Shown here in pieces: positions 24,695 through 33,938 of a stretch of DNA of 64,000 bases. The stretch comes from JASDSY01 sp041441465 (GTDB lineage: Bacteria > Muiribacteriota > UBA9980). Where the stretch lies: contig JASDSY010000030.1 in assembly GCA_041441465.1 (NCBI GenBank), positions 1 to 64,000 of the forward strand, in the 5' to 3' direction. The translations under genes were made by a program, and so were the position numbers. The number at the start of each line of letters is the position of its first letter. Positions within the stretch are counted from its first letter, which is position 1. The notes below the pieces were generated by a model. The model saw only the letters and a list, made by a program, of their open reading frames with translations. It ran no database searches and was not told the DNA's origin.

Positions 24695-25305
24695 CGGAAA
24701 AGCGATTTGACTGCAACAACATATATGCGGGGCATTAAAGGTCCTGCATAAAACTTTTAAATAACTTAGATAATTTTTTTGGAAATATATATTAAATTGG
24801 CCCTTTAGAATTTTGATAAATTAATATCAGCCATTTGAATAGGAAAAGCGAACGCGGACCCTGTCCTGGATTGGGCGCGCACCAGTTGTACCGCCGGCGA
24901 AATTATGCCGAAACTTTTCAACTTGAACTGCCGGCACTGCAATATGGTGTTCTATAAATGGCGTACATGACGGCGCCGAATCAATTACTGTCAGTCATTG
25001 TAGTTTGACAGGTTACGATCGTACACTTCATAATTTATTACCATGCGTTGGTTTTCTTTTCGATGGCGAGGCGGTATCGTGAAAAGGGCTGCAAGGCTCT
25101 TTTCACCTGGTACCTCTTTTATTTATTACTTAAGTATGCAAGATGTATTTATGAGTTTAAACTGATTTCTTCTTTACAAAAAAGTAAATTTTCAATACGG
25201 CTTATATAAAATTCTTAATAAATGTCAATACAAAGCCTTAAAGCAAAATTGAAAAAACGTGAAATTTCACAAAGACTAAGACTGACGGAAGTTAAGGAGG
25301 TAAAT
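24695..25305 (+). other. GC-richer noncoding stretch, possible further RNA
   Basis: No full gene. Hairpins seen: ATGCGGG/CCTGCAT (about 24728-24752); CTGTCA/TGACAG (about 24984-25015); and a 12-bp stem at 25079-25106 with a GCAA tetraloop (GTGAAAAGGGCT/GGCTCTTTTCAC), extended by GGTA/TACC and followed by CTCTTTTATTT. The last could end the RtcR-driven transcript. A 21-codon frame at 24905-24970 (MPKLFNLNCRHCNMVFYKW and two more) has a CxxC but no ribosome site and may be gene debris. Confidence 0.5.
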
Positions 25306-26184
25306 ATGCCATCTTTAAATGTTTGCGGCAAAATATATCACTGCGTTGAATGCGGCTTCAATTTAGCTGTTGAATATAAAGGTGGCTGTTTATCTGTGTT
25401 TCTTGGCGATCAGGAAATATTCAGGCAAAAAACTCTTGCTGCTAAATATGGCGGACAATTGGAGCAATCGCTAAAAACCATAATGCCTGACGCGCCAAAT
25501 AAAATGTTATCGAGTAATAATTATCTTTACGAAGAGGCGATATGTGAAAAATGTTTTAAAAATAAGAATTATCCGCCCGAGTTAACAAAAGAATTCGATG
25601 TCTTTTTTATGGTGCTTAATTCAATAATGACATTGACTGAAGAACTTGCCGATAAAATTAAATCTATTAAAATGCAAATCGCGGCTGATTTTATTTCGAA
25701 TATTACTTATGAAACTCTTCGTGAAATAGATGAAAAATGTTTTGACGCAACATTTGGAAAATTAAAAAAGCCGAATAAAAAAAATATCGCCGGCTTTATA
25801 AAACTATCAAAAGACAATATAATTAATTATTTCAAAAAATTATTTTCATTAAATCCTGCGATTGAGAGTGAATATTCTAACATTTATGCGGCTATTGCGC
25901 AGAATCTATCGGCGGCGCTTTCTAAATCTTACCTCTGCGGGAAGCAATATTATACTTATAAAAACGTATACTCGCTTGAAAATTTTCATAATATTTTAAC
26001 GAAAGAAACCACAGTCCGAAAACCTGTTAAAAAAAACGTTTCGACTTATTTTTATTATGAATCTGTTTTAGATGAAAAGCAGTTCAGAAAAATTATTTCT
26101 AAAGCTGAAAATGTGTCTTTGTTAAAAAGTGTCTGTGACATTGATATTATTCAAATGTTACTTGCCAAACTTCAGAGTAAATAA
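25306..26184 (+). CDS. Hypothetical protein with two CxxC pairs
   Basis: A 292-residue protein I cannot assign. CVEC (about residue 13) and CEKC (about 89) could bind zinc as a split ribbon; the region between resembles a small beta domain. The rest is helical and Lys-rich. The start at 25306 has AAGGAGG at ideal spacing; the frame extends 28 codons upstream but without a ribosome site. No signal peptide, so likely cytoplasmic. It heads a thirteen-gene same-strand series and lies just past the RtcR module. Confidence 0.65.
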   Translation: MPSLNVCGKIYHCVECGFNLAVEYKGGCLSVFLGDQEIFRQKTLAAKYGGQLEQSLKTIMPDAPNKMLSSNNYLYEEAICEKCFKNKNYPPELTKEFDVFFMVLNSIMTLTEELADKIKSIKMQIAADFISNITYETLREIDEKCFDATFGKLKKPNKKNIAGFIKLSKDNIINYFKKLFSLNPAIESEYSNIYAAIAQNLSAALSKSYLCGKQYYTYKNVYSLENFHNILTKETTVRKPVKKNVSTYFYYESVLDEKQFRKIISKAENVSLLKSVCDIDIIQMLLAKLQSK

Positions 26185-26436
26185 TACTAACTCACAATTT
26201 TATTGCAATAAATTTTAATCGTGAAAATATATGAAATCAGTGATTTTTTAGTTCGAAAACTTATTGAAAAAAACAGACAATTCAAAAAAAACTTGACATT
26301 TATATATAGTTTGTGTGAAAATACTTAAAAATATTACAGGTTATTTTATAATTTATTGCGAAAAATTTTTGGCACGATATAACCTAAATAAAAAATATAA
26401 AGTTGATTTTTTATATTAAACTTTAGGATGTGTTTT

Positions 26437-27600
26437 ATGGTCGATGATTTTGCAATTGTTATAAAAGCTCTTGAATTAAGGGCTGAAGAACAATATAAAA
26501 ACATCGCTGAATTAAAAACTTATGCTAAAAGTGAAACTGATGAATGGGAAAATCTTGCCCGAAGCATTGGTTTCTCAAAGGCGCCATCCTATTCAAGCAA
26601 GGAAATAAAAAATACTAATCTTCAATATCATCATATCGAAAATAGCTTATCATGGAATACACTTTTTGAGCAGTCTAAAAATAAATTAGCAGAATATAGC
26701 ATAAAACCTGACGATATAAAATTAAAACCGGTAATTGATACTCTTAACAAAACCGATTTACTCGCTGCTTTTCTTATAGGTGTTGTAAGTGCTTTTCTTC
26801 CTTCTATCGGACCGCAAGATAATAATATATCAAAACAGCTGAACGATGTTCAGAAACTTGCCGATTCCGGTAAACTTCCGGGCTTTATTCAAAATATATT
26901 TGGCGGAAATTCAGATTTAATAATGGATTCGACAAAGGCCGGAGGAGCTTTTCATCGTTTTATTGAAGGCCATGACATTTTATCAATTCTTCCTGAAATG
27001 GTTTCAGAATATGGTTGCATTTCAGGCGTGTTCAGAACTTTTCAACATCTTTTGACAGATTCATTCGGACGGACAGGCATACCTATTCCTGGCACCAATC
27101 TTTTTGGCGATTACATTGCAAAAATTCTTGGACAAAAAAATGTTACTGATATAATATCTCCGGCTTCCTTGAGTCATTATTCTGCGTTCAGGATGGATGA
27201 TGCCGTTTCGACCGGAGCAACTGAACTTTTGTTATGGGGTTACCATAAGTATAACAAAACTTCTGAATGTTCATTAAAAAAAGCTCAAATGGGTATTATT
27301 GCTCATGGCGTAACAACGCTTGCGGTTCTTATTGCGGCTCATACAATTCCAGGCGCGGCTATGACATTAAGGTGGCGTTCATGGGTTAATTATACCAGTT
27401 TAACGGCACTTTTAAAATATTGCTGGAACTTGAATTCGGCGATTATTAAATTAGATAAAGAAAACGATAAAGATTTTAAAAAAATAATGAACAACCTTTC
27501 AGAGCTTAAAGCCTTACGAAATGATAGTTATAATACATCAAAATATTTATTTCTGGCGGCTAATGTTGAAAACTCAGTTAGTTTGTTAACTAACTTTTGA
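26437..27600 (+). CDS. Hypothetical membrane-associated protein
   Basis: A 387-residue protein of unknown family. Hydrophobic stretches occur around residues 108-122 (LLAAFLIGVVSAFLP) and 290-312 (GVTTLAVLIAAHTIPGAA). The rest is helical, with a Gly-rich middle. It could insert in the membrane, perhaps as a conditional pore or an immunity-type protein, but that is a guess. I chose ATG 26437 because AGGATG lies 6 bases upstream. A gap of 13 bp to the next gene suggests an operon. Confidence 0.6.
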   Translation: MVDDFAIVIKALELRAEEQYKNIAELKTYAKSETDEWENLARSIGFSKAPSYSSKEIKNTNLQYHHIENSLSWNTLFEQSKNKLAEYSIKPDDIKLKPVIDTLNKTDLLAAFLIGVVSAFLPSIGPQDNNISKQLNDVQKLADSGKLPGFIQNIFGGNSDLIMDSTKAGGAFHRFIEGHDILSILPEMVSEYGCISGVFRTFQHLLTDSFGRTGIPIPGTNLFGDYIAKILGQKNVTDIISPASLSHYSAFRMDDAVSTGATELLLWGYHKYNKTSECSLKKAQMGIIAHGVTTLAVLIAAHTIPGAAMTLRWRSWVNYTSLTALLKYCWNLNSAIIKLDKENDKDFKKIMNNLSELKALRNDSYNTSKYLFLAANVENSVSLLTNF

Positions 27601-27613
27601 TGAAGGAGCAAAA

Positions 27614-28009
27614 ATGCCTATACCAGCGATACCTTTAATTTGGTTTGGCGGCGGAGCGGCGATTGGCTATATAATCGGAAAACTATTCGGTGAAAGTAAA
27701 GCGGCAGTAAGAATAAGAGAACTTCAAAATGCCATTCTTGAGCTTGAAAAAATAAACCGTCTTCGCGAGCAGGAAATTGCCGAACTTAGGGCCGAAATAG
27801 AGCGTCAAAAAGCCGCAAGGACATTTATAGAAAAATTCATTCGTTTTATAACGGGTGAAGCTCCTGAACTGATAGAAAAATTTAAGCGCATACAGAAAGC
27901 CGAAGAAGAAATGGTAAATGATAATAATCGTGTAGTTAAACTGTATAATGATATTAAAAGTGAGTTTCCTGAGGAGGTTAAGGAATATGAGATAAAGAAA
28001 TGTAAATAG
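27614..28009 (+). CDS. Small membrane-anchored coiled-coil protein
   Basis: A 131-residue protein. Residues 5-25 (PLIWFGGGAAIGYIIGKLFG) form a glycine-zipper-type membrane segment, followed by a charged coiled coil (about 35-75) and a mixed tail. GAAGGAG precedes the ATG. Position between two larger genes of the cluster suggests a structural or tethering role. Family not recognised. Confidence 0.65.
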   Translation: MPIPAIPLIWFGGGAAIGYIIGKLFGESKAAVRIRELQNAILELEKINRLREQEIAELRAEIERQKAARTFIEKFIRFITGEAPELIEKFKRIQKAEEEMVNDNNRVVKLYNDIKSEFPEEVKEYEIKKCK

Positions 28010-28044
28010 AAAACTGAATTTTTATTTAAAAAGGAGAAAGCATA

Positions 28045-30021
28045 ATGACTATATGGAATAACATAAACAAAATCAGTATAATTAGACAAAGTATGTTTTT
28101 TATACTGATGATTTTTATATTTTGTCCTGAAATATGCTATGGAATAAATTTTTTTGGAGAAATAATTGATGCAAATTCTCTTACAGTAAAAATAAATAAA
28201 GGAAAAATTGACTCGGTTCAAGATAATGATAATTTTAAAGTTTTCAGCGATTCAAATGAAGTTATAGCAAAAATTAATGTTTATAAAGTATATGATATTT
28301 TTTCTTTTGCTAATATTATTGAAACATCAAATGAAATAATAATAAAAAAAGGCAATAAAATATCTTTTGATTCTGGAGATATTATTGAAAAAGCAAAACA
28401 AAATCAAAAAATTCAAACGCTTTATAATGATAAAAAATATATTGAATTAAAAAATTTATGTGAAGAAATTTTGAGATCAGATGCTAATAATATTGAAGCA
28501 AATATAATGTTAATGAAGAGTTTATTTTATTTAGAAAAATATGAAAATTCAAGCTATTTATGTGATGAATTGTTAAAATTTAATTCGGCAAATCAAGAAT
28601 TGATAGAATATAGTATAATGAATAATTTTAAACTAAAAAAATACAATAAATCATTAGAAATAGTAGAGAATATAGAAAATCTTGTTGAGCGTGAGATTAT
28701 AAAAAATGCTGCAGAAATATATGGAATTTTTGATAAATATGAAAGTGAAAAAATTGAAACTAAAGAAATAAATTCTTTACTTGAAATTTATAATAAAATT
28801 GATGATAAAAAAGTTGAAAAATCTAGTTATTATTTGATATATCTATTATCAGGCTCTAAAATAAATTATATGAATAATAACTTTTTACTTGCTGATCAAT
28901 ATAATGAAAAACTAAAAAAATTAAATAGTAATTTTGAAAATGATATAAGTTATTTAAAATGTAAATTAGAGCTTGCTATAATAAATAAAAATGAAAATGA
29001 TGTAAATACATATTTAAAGGCAGTGGCAAATTTAGGAAGAAAAGACATAGAAAAATATTACAATGGACTGTATTTGTTGTGTCAAATAAATGATTTTAAA
29101 ATGAATGTTACCTTTAATAGAGATTTTACAATTAAAGAGAATGAAATTATAAAAAATGCTATTGATAGTTTTATTATTGCTTATAAAAATTCTAAGCCGA
29201 AAAGTAATCTCTATAAAGATAGTTTAAATTTTTTAACAAAATTATCATATGTAATAAAAGAATATGATCAATGTATTGAATATGCTGATAAATACTTAGT
29301 ATCTGAAAAAAACTCTGCTATTTATTTTTATGAATATCTATCATATCGTAATTTGAAAAAATATGAAGAAGCACTTTTAAATATTAATAAAGCAATCACG
29401 TTGGATCTTGATTCAAAAAAATATTATTTCGAAAAAGGTATTTTATGTTCCGATTTAAAGCAATATGATAAAGCAATTGATGCGTTTTCAGAATTTAAAA
29501 TGAGAGATAAAAACAATTATATAATATATTTAAATTTAGCTGCTTGTTATAATTCAAAAAAAGATCATAACAATGCGCTTACAAATTTAAATGAAGGATT
29601 AAATAATATTAGTGATAATTCCCAAAAAGCTCAATTATGTATGGCAATTGCTAATACATATGTTATATTAGAAGATTTTAACAAAACTGTTGAATTTTTA
29701 GAAAAAGTTACAAGATATGAACCAGAAGAATATTTTATATATTATTTAATTGGATATTATGATATGACAAAATTGAATAAACTAGATGAAGCTGAAATAT
29801 ATTTAAAAAAATCACTTGAGTTAAAGAAAACTTCATTGACTTATTATTGGCTTGGACATTATTATTTTAATAAAGGAATTTATGAGGAGGCAATTAAATG
29901 TTTTGAATTTGCTATTTCTGAAAAATATGATAAGCTAGATTCAATAAAAAAAAATGATGCTGTAATTCTTTTAGAAAAAGCTAAAAAGAAAAAAGATTCT
30001 TACTTTCCATGGATATATTAG
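28045..30021 (+). CDS. Exported TPR-repeat protein
   Basis: A 658-residue protein with an N-terminal signal or anchor (about residues 15-33) and a small beta-rich region (about 35-115), followed by tetratricopeptide repeats to the end. The clearest run from about 420 (YFYEYLSYRNLKKYEEALLN, YFEKGILCSDLKQYDKAIDA, YYWLGHYYFNKGIYEEAIKC). It should act outside the cytoplasm or facing the periplasm as a protein-binding scaffold. GGAG precedes the start. It is markedly more AT-rich than genes at 23-27 kb. Confidence 0.8.
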   Translation: MTIWNNINKISIIRQSMFFILMIFIFCPEICYGINFFGEIIDANSLTVKINKGKIDSVQDNDNFKVFSDSNEVIAKINVYKVYDIFSFANIIETSNEIIIKKGNKISFDSGDIIEKAKQNQKIQTLYNDKKYIELKNLCEEILRSDANNIEANIMLMKSLFYLEKYENSSYLCDELLKFNSANQELIEYSIMNNFKLKKYNKSLEIVENIENLVEREIIKNAAEIYGIFDKYESEKIETKEINSLLEIYNKIDDKKVEKSSYYLIYLLSGSKINYMNNNFLLADQYNEKLKKLNSNFENDISYLKCKLELAIINKNENDVNTYLKAVANLGRKDIEKYYNGLYLLCQINDFKMNVTFNRDFTIKENEIIKNAIDSFIIAYKNSKPKSNLYKDSLNFLTKLSYVIKEYDQCIEYADKYLVSEKNSAIYFYEYLSYRNLKKYEEALLNINKAITLDLDSKKYYFEKGILCSDLKQYDKAIDAFSEFKMRDKNNYIIYLNLAACYNSKKDHNNALTNLNEGLNNISDNSQKAQLCMAIANTYVILEDFNKTVEFLEKVTRYEPEEYFIYYLIGYYDMTKLNKLDEAEIYLKKSLELKKTSLTYYWLGHYYFNKGIYEEAIKCFEFAISEKYDKLDSIKKNDAVILLEKAKKKKDSYFPWIY

Positions 30022-30038
30022 TTTTGAGGTGAATTAAA

Positions 30039-31838
30039 ATGAAAAAAGTATTGTTATTTCTATTCGTCATGATTTTTATTATGCCAGTATCCATTATGGC
30101 GCAACAAATTCGGGATAAAGACCGATCGGAATCTATGAAAAAATCTATTGAAGAAAAATTAGATAAAATTGAATGTTCAGAGACCACACCTAAATTAAAT
30201 AAAATAAAGGAACAGATTTTAAAAAAATATGATGATTTAAACAATGATATTGTATCGAAGATTAGACCAAATGTAGATAGTTATATATCAACTTCAGATT
30301 TACATAATTTTTGTAAAGACAACTGGAGGAATGAATATTTTAATAAATTAAGCGATCAAATAAAAACAAAAATTGATATAAATAAAGAAATTGAAAAATT
30401 TGCTTTAGAAAGTATAATTACCATAACAGATTTTATGAGTAGTGAATTAAATTCATATTTTTTAAAAATGAAAAATATCGTAAAAGATGAAGCTAAAGCT
30501 AATTTTGAGATATCAAAAGATGTTACTGAAAAATTTGTTTTATCAAAAACAGATTTTATTAACATTTATTCCACGACATTAAATGAAATTAGAAATAATC
30601 CAACATTCGGTAAGATTCTTTCTACTTCAAAACTTCAATCTTCAGCTGGCTGGATTATTTTTAGGAGAGTTATGGGTGAAAAAATTATTACCTGTATTAC
30701 TAAAATTACAGGAGAAGAAATTATTAAGAGACTTCTTTCATCTACAGTTGGAAGAGCGTTAATTAATGCTAAGTCAGGACCTGTTTTGGATCTTGCTATA
30801 ATAGCTGTTGGCTTGGGTTATGATATTATATCAATGCGAAGCAATGTTGTTGAAGAAGTTGTAAAATCTTATGATGAAAGTCTTAAAGAAGCCAAAAAAG
30901 AATTTGAAAGTGAATTAGATAAAAATATTGAAAAATTATCAACAGAAATTTCTGAGACTGTTGGTAATCAAAAAATTAAATTAAAACAAAATCTTAACGA
31001 TGACCATACAACAGAACATACTCGAAATATAGCTGAAAAATTATTAAATAATTCCGATGAAATAGAATTGGCCAAATTAAAAACCAAAATTAATGCGATT
31101 CAAAAGATATTTAGAGATAAATGGGGAACCGAACCATTAGAAATCAAATATCAATTTATATGTGATATGGGTGATGATAAAGCATTTAAATACCTTGACA
31201 GTAATCCAGATGTTTTTAATTATTATAAATTATATACGAAAAGACTTATCGACTGTGAAAATTATTTTGGTATGGAATTTATTGATTTATTAAAAAACTC
31301 TGACGCTTCAACTGAAATTGAATTAGGATTAAGATTTAAAAATGAATTTAAAGATCCTTTAGATACAAAAGCAAGGGCGGGCTATACTCTTTTGCGTAAA
31401 ATTGATTTTCCCTTCGAAAAATTAATAAAGTTTCCACCTGCCAAACTTTCATCTATGGCAGAATATTCAAATGAAATATTAAATATCTCAAAGGCATTTA
31501 ATAACAGTAATAATGTTTTAAAAATGAATTTTATTAACAATATAATGATTGACAAAGATGCTATGATATTCATAACAAAAAATATTTTAACTGAAAATGA
31601 TTATTCTAATTGTATGTTATTTATAGCCAAATACGATCTGGTTTCAAAACAACAGCAATTTAAGGAATTTAAGGAACTATACTCAAAAGAAAAAATCAAT
31701 ATATTGAAATTATTAAATAGTGATAAGATTTCTATAGATGAGATAATAGAGCTTCTAAAAAAATATAACTTGGGTAAAATTGTTGTAACATATAAAGAAA
31801 TTGGGGAAGTAAATGAAAAAATTCTTTCTAAGATTTAA
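30039..31838 (+). CDS. Exported helical protein, unknown family
   Basis: A 599-residue protein with a clear signal peptide (MKKVLLFLFVMIFIMPVSIM, cut after MAQ). It is mostly charged helices. A hydrophobic, Gly-rich stretch around residues 235-275 (STVGRALINAKSGPVLDLAI) could be a membrane hairpin. Seventeen bases separate it from the TPR gene, with GAGGTG as ribosome site, so the two likely form one operon. No enzyme motif was seen. Confidence 0.68.
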   Translation: MKKVLLFLFVMIFIMPVSIMAQQIRDKDRSESMKKSIEEKLDKIECSETTPKLNKIKEQILKKYDDLNNDIVSKIRPNVDSYISTSDLHNFCKDNWRNEYFNKLSDQIKTKIDINKEIEKFALESIITITDFMSSELNSYFLKMKNIVKDEAKANFEISKDVTEKFVLSKTDFINIYSTTLNEIRNNPTFGKILSTSKLQSSAGWIIFRRVMGEKIITCITKITGEEIIKRLLSSTVGRALINAKSGPVLDLAIIAVGLGYDIISMRSNVVEEVVKSYDESLKEAKKEFESELDKNIEKLSTEISETVGNQKIKLKQNLNDDHTTEHTRNIAEKLLNNSDEIELAKLKTKINAIQKIFRDKWGTEPLEIKYQFICDMGDDKAFKYLDSNPDVFNYYKLYTKRLIDCENYFGMEFIDLLKNSDASTEIELGLRFKNEFKDPLDTKARAGYTLLRKIDFPFEKLIKFPPAKLSSMAEYSNEILNISKAFNNSNNVLKMNFINNIMIDKDAMIFITKNILTENDYSNCMLFIAKYDLVSKQQQFKEFKELYSKEKINILKLLNSDKISIDEIIELLKKYNLGKIVVTYKEIGEVNEKILSKI

Positions 31839-31950
31839 AGTAATCAATTAAAATATAATAAAATTTATCGGAAAAAGTGTTCGTGAAAAACATAAAAAAT
31901 ATATATTACAGATATATATATAAAACGTCATATATAATTAGGAGGCAAAA

Positions 31951-32442
31951 ATGAAAAAAAAGATCATTCTATTGTTATTAACAATATTTATTTTTATGAT
32001 ATATTACACTAATGTTAATGCTCAAATGGGCGTAGCTACTTCTGGTGATGTGGGAAGAATTCAAGTTATAAAGCATTTAGTGAAAGAATTGGGTTATCAA
32101 GTAGATGAATTAACTCCGTTTAAAATTTCTCTTGCAGCATTTTTTCTTTCAATACCACCTCAAATATTTGCAGATATTTGTATTAAAGTTTCTTTTTTTG
32201 TTATTGATTTAAATTTTCTTGCAATAATAATTATAGTTTTATTATTTTTAATAATTTGTTTTAAGATTTTTAATATGTTTCTTAAGAATATTATACAAAC
32301 TATTATAATAGTGATTAAAGGAAAGAAAGAAATTGATGAGCAATTAAAAGAACCGTCTACTATTAATAATGGTGAAGTTATTACTATTAAACCAGTAGAA
32401 GATAATATTTCTTCAAATAAAGTTACAATAAGAGAAAAATAA
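31951..32442 (+). CDS. Small exported membrane protein
   Basis: A 163-residue protein with a signal peptide (residues 1-24, ending NVNAQ) and a long hydrophobic segment (about 85-115) typical of one or two membrane spans, then a polar tail. AGGAGG precedes the ATG. Unknown family. Confidence 0.65.
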   Translation: MKKKIILLLLTIFIFMIYYTNVNAQMGVATSGDVGRIQVIKHLVKELGYQVDELTPFKISLAAFFLSIPPQIFADICIKVSFFVIDLNFLAIIIIVLLFLIICFKIFNMFLKNIIQTIIIVIKGKKEIDEQLKEPSTINNGEVITIKPVEDNISSNKVTIREK

Positions 32443-32483
32443 ATTAATAACTGAAATATTTCAAATTATTTGAGGAGATAGAA

Positions 32484-32798
32484 ATGTTAATTATCACTAA
32501 TGATCAATTATCTTCCATATCTTATGACATTATTGGTTTAGTTACAGCATGCACTGTATATTCTGCGCGAGCTGATAAAGATATTGCTGCAAATATAAAA
32601 AATATAATTGGAGGTGAAATAATAACTTATAAAAATCTTCTTGAAGAAGCTGTTAATAAAGCCACTAATGAATTAATTATTAAAGCTGAAAAAGAAAACG
32701 CAAATGCAATTATGGGATTCAGGTTTCAGAGTGTTAATATTACTTCTGGATGCGCTGAAGTAATTGCTTATGGTACTGCAATAAATATTCATAAGTGA
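32484..32798 (+). CDS. YbjQ/UPF0145-family protein
   Basis: A 104-residue member of the YbjQ (UPF0145) family: pattern DIIGLVTACTVYSAR, KNLLEEAVNKATNELI, NANAIMGFRFQS, and VIAYGTAI. These small pentamer-forming proteins have no settled function; some are proposed to bind metal. The length is typical. GGAG precedes the start. In many genomes such genes sit beside membrane-stress proteins, which fits its neighbours. Confidence 0.85.
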   Translation: MLIITNDQLSSISYDIIGLVTACTVYSARADKDIAANIKNIIGGEIITYKNLLEEAVNKATNELIIKAEKENANAIMGFRFQSVNITSGCAEVIAYGTAINIHK

Positions 32799-32842
32799 TA
32801 AAGTTTTTTTAATTCGTATTAAAATTATTTGGAGGGAAAGAA

Positions 32843-33463
32843 ATGTTTTTAAAAAAAGTAATAATAATCTTATTTTTAGTTATTTTTTCAATTTGTTATG
32901 TAATAGTAACCTCTGAAAAATTATTAGCTCAAGCTAATGAAGAAATTAATAAAAAAATATTTTCTGCTATAGATAGTAATAATCCAGAGCAACTTTCCAA
33001 TTTAATTAAACGTGGTGCAGATATAAATAATACCCAAAAAAGATTACTTAGAAATTTTACTAAACATAGTCCATTAAATTACGCTATTATATATTCTGGG
33101 AATTTGGAAATAATTAAAATTTTAGTTGATAACGGAGCCAAATTAGATGTTAGGGATGAATATAATAAAGACGCACTTTATTATGAAATTATTAAATATG
33201 GTGGTATAATAAGTTATAATGGTACAGGAAATCTTCAAATTGTAAAATATTTAATTGAAAAAGGGTTAGATTTTAAAAAAATGTATGATAATAATGAAAC
33301 TGCTTTAATAATTGCTATAAAAAATTATAATTTTGAAATAGCAAAATATTTAATTGAAAAAGGGATTGATACCAAAATTATTAATAATGATGGAAAGACG
33401 GCATTAATGATAGCTAAAGAAATGAATAAAGATAAGGCATTAATTGAATTACTTTCACATTAA
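32843..33463 (+). CDS. Exported ankyrin-repeat protein
   Basis: A 206-residue protein with a signal peptide (about residues 1-31, ending LAQA) and at least four ankyrin repeats (SPLNYAIIYSGNLEIIKILV, DNNETALIIAIKNYNFEIAK and the following units). It is probably periplasmic and binds a partner protein. It is similar in plan to the ankyrin protein at 36430. GGAGGG precedes the ATG. Confidence 0.82.
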   Translation: MFLKKVIIILFLVIFSICYVIVTSEKLLAQANEEINKKIFSAIDSNNPEQLSNLIKRGADINNTQKRLLRNFTKHSPLNYAIIYSGNLEIIKILVDNGAKLDVRDEYNKDALYYEIIKYGGIISYNGTGNLQIVKYLIEKGLDFKKMYDNNETALIIAIKNYNFEIAKYLIEKGIDTKIINNDGKTALMIAKEMNKDKALIELLSH

Positions 33464-33540
33464 AATAAAAAAGATAAATTTGTAATTATTAATTTAGGAA
33501 TGTTTTGGTTGAATTTATAGAATATAAAAGGAAAATATTT

Positions 33541-33888
33541 ATGAATAGTATCACTGTAAAAACTAAAGAAGAATTGGAAAAAGCTAAAAATGATAAAGTA
33601 GAAGAAATAGTCATTCTTGGAGAACTTGCCAAGCAAGTTCATAATGGTAGAAAAATAATATCAATAGGTAAAATTGCACTTGGAATTATTACTACTTTAA
33701 TTGTTACAACTCCGTTTACTACGATATTTGCGGCACAAATTGCTAGTTTTACAGGAGTTGAAATTGCTTTAATATTATCAATTATTTTTGTAGGTATTGG
33801 ATTATTACTAGCGATTTGGAAAGAATATGATGAGATTGAATATTCTGATGGACACCTTAAGATCAGGCGAAAGAAAAAAACAAAATAA
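33541..33888 (+). CDS. Small membrane protein, two spans
   Basis: A 115-residue protein: a short charged N-terminal part, then two hydrophobic segments (about residues 40-65 and 70-93) and a basic tail. I chose ATG 33541 after AAAGGA; an upstream in-frame start is less likely. Family unknown. Confidence 0.55.
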   Translation: MNSITVKTKEELEKAKNDKVEEIVILGELAKQVHNGRKIISIGKIALGIITTLIVTTPFTTIFAAQIASFTGVEIALILSIIFVGIGLLLAIWKEYDEIEYSDGHLKIRRKKKTK

Positions 33889-33938
33889 TAGTTGAAATTA
33901 ATTAAAATGAAAAATTAGTAAATATAAGCGAAGTATAT

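Noticed and set aside
26369..26384. TTGGCACG upstream of the 26437 gene as a fifth sigma-54 promoter
   Set aside because: The -24 half is perfect, but the -12 half reads AACC instead of TTGC, so the essential GC is missing.
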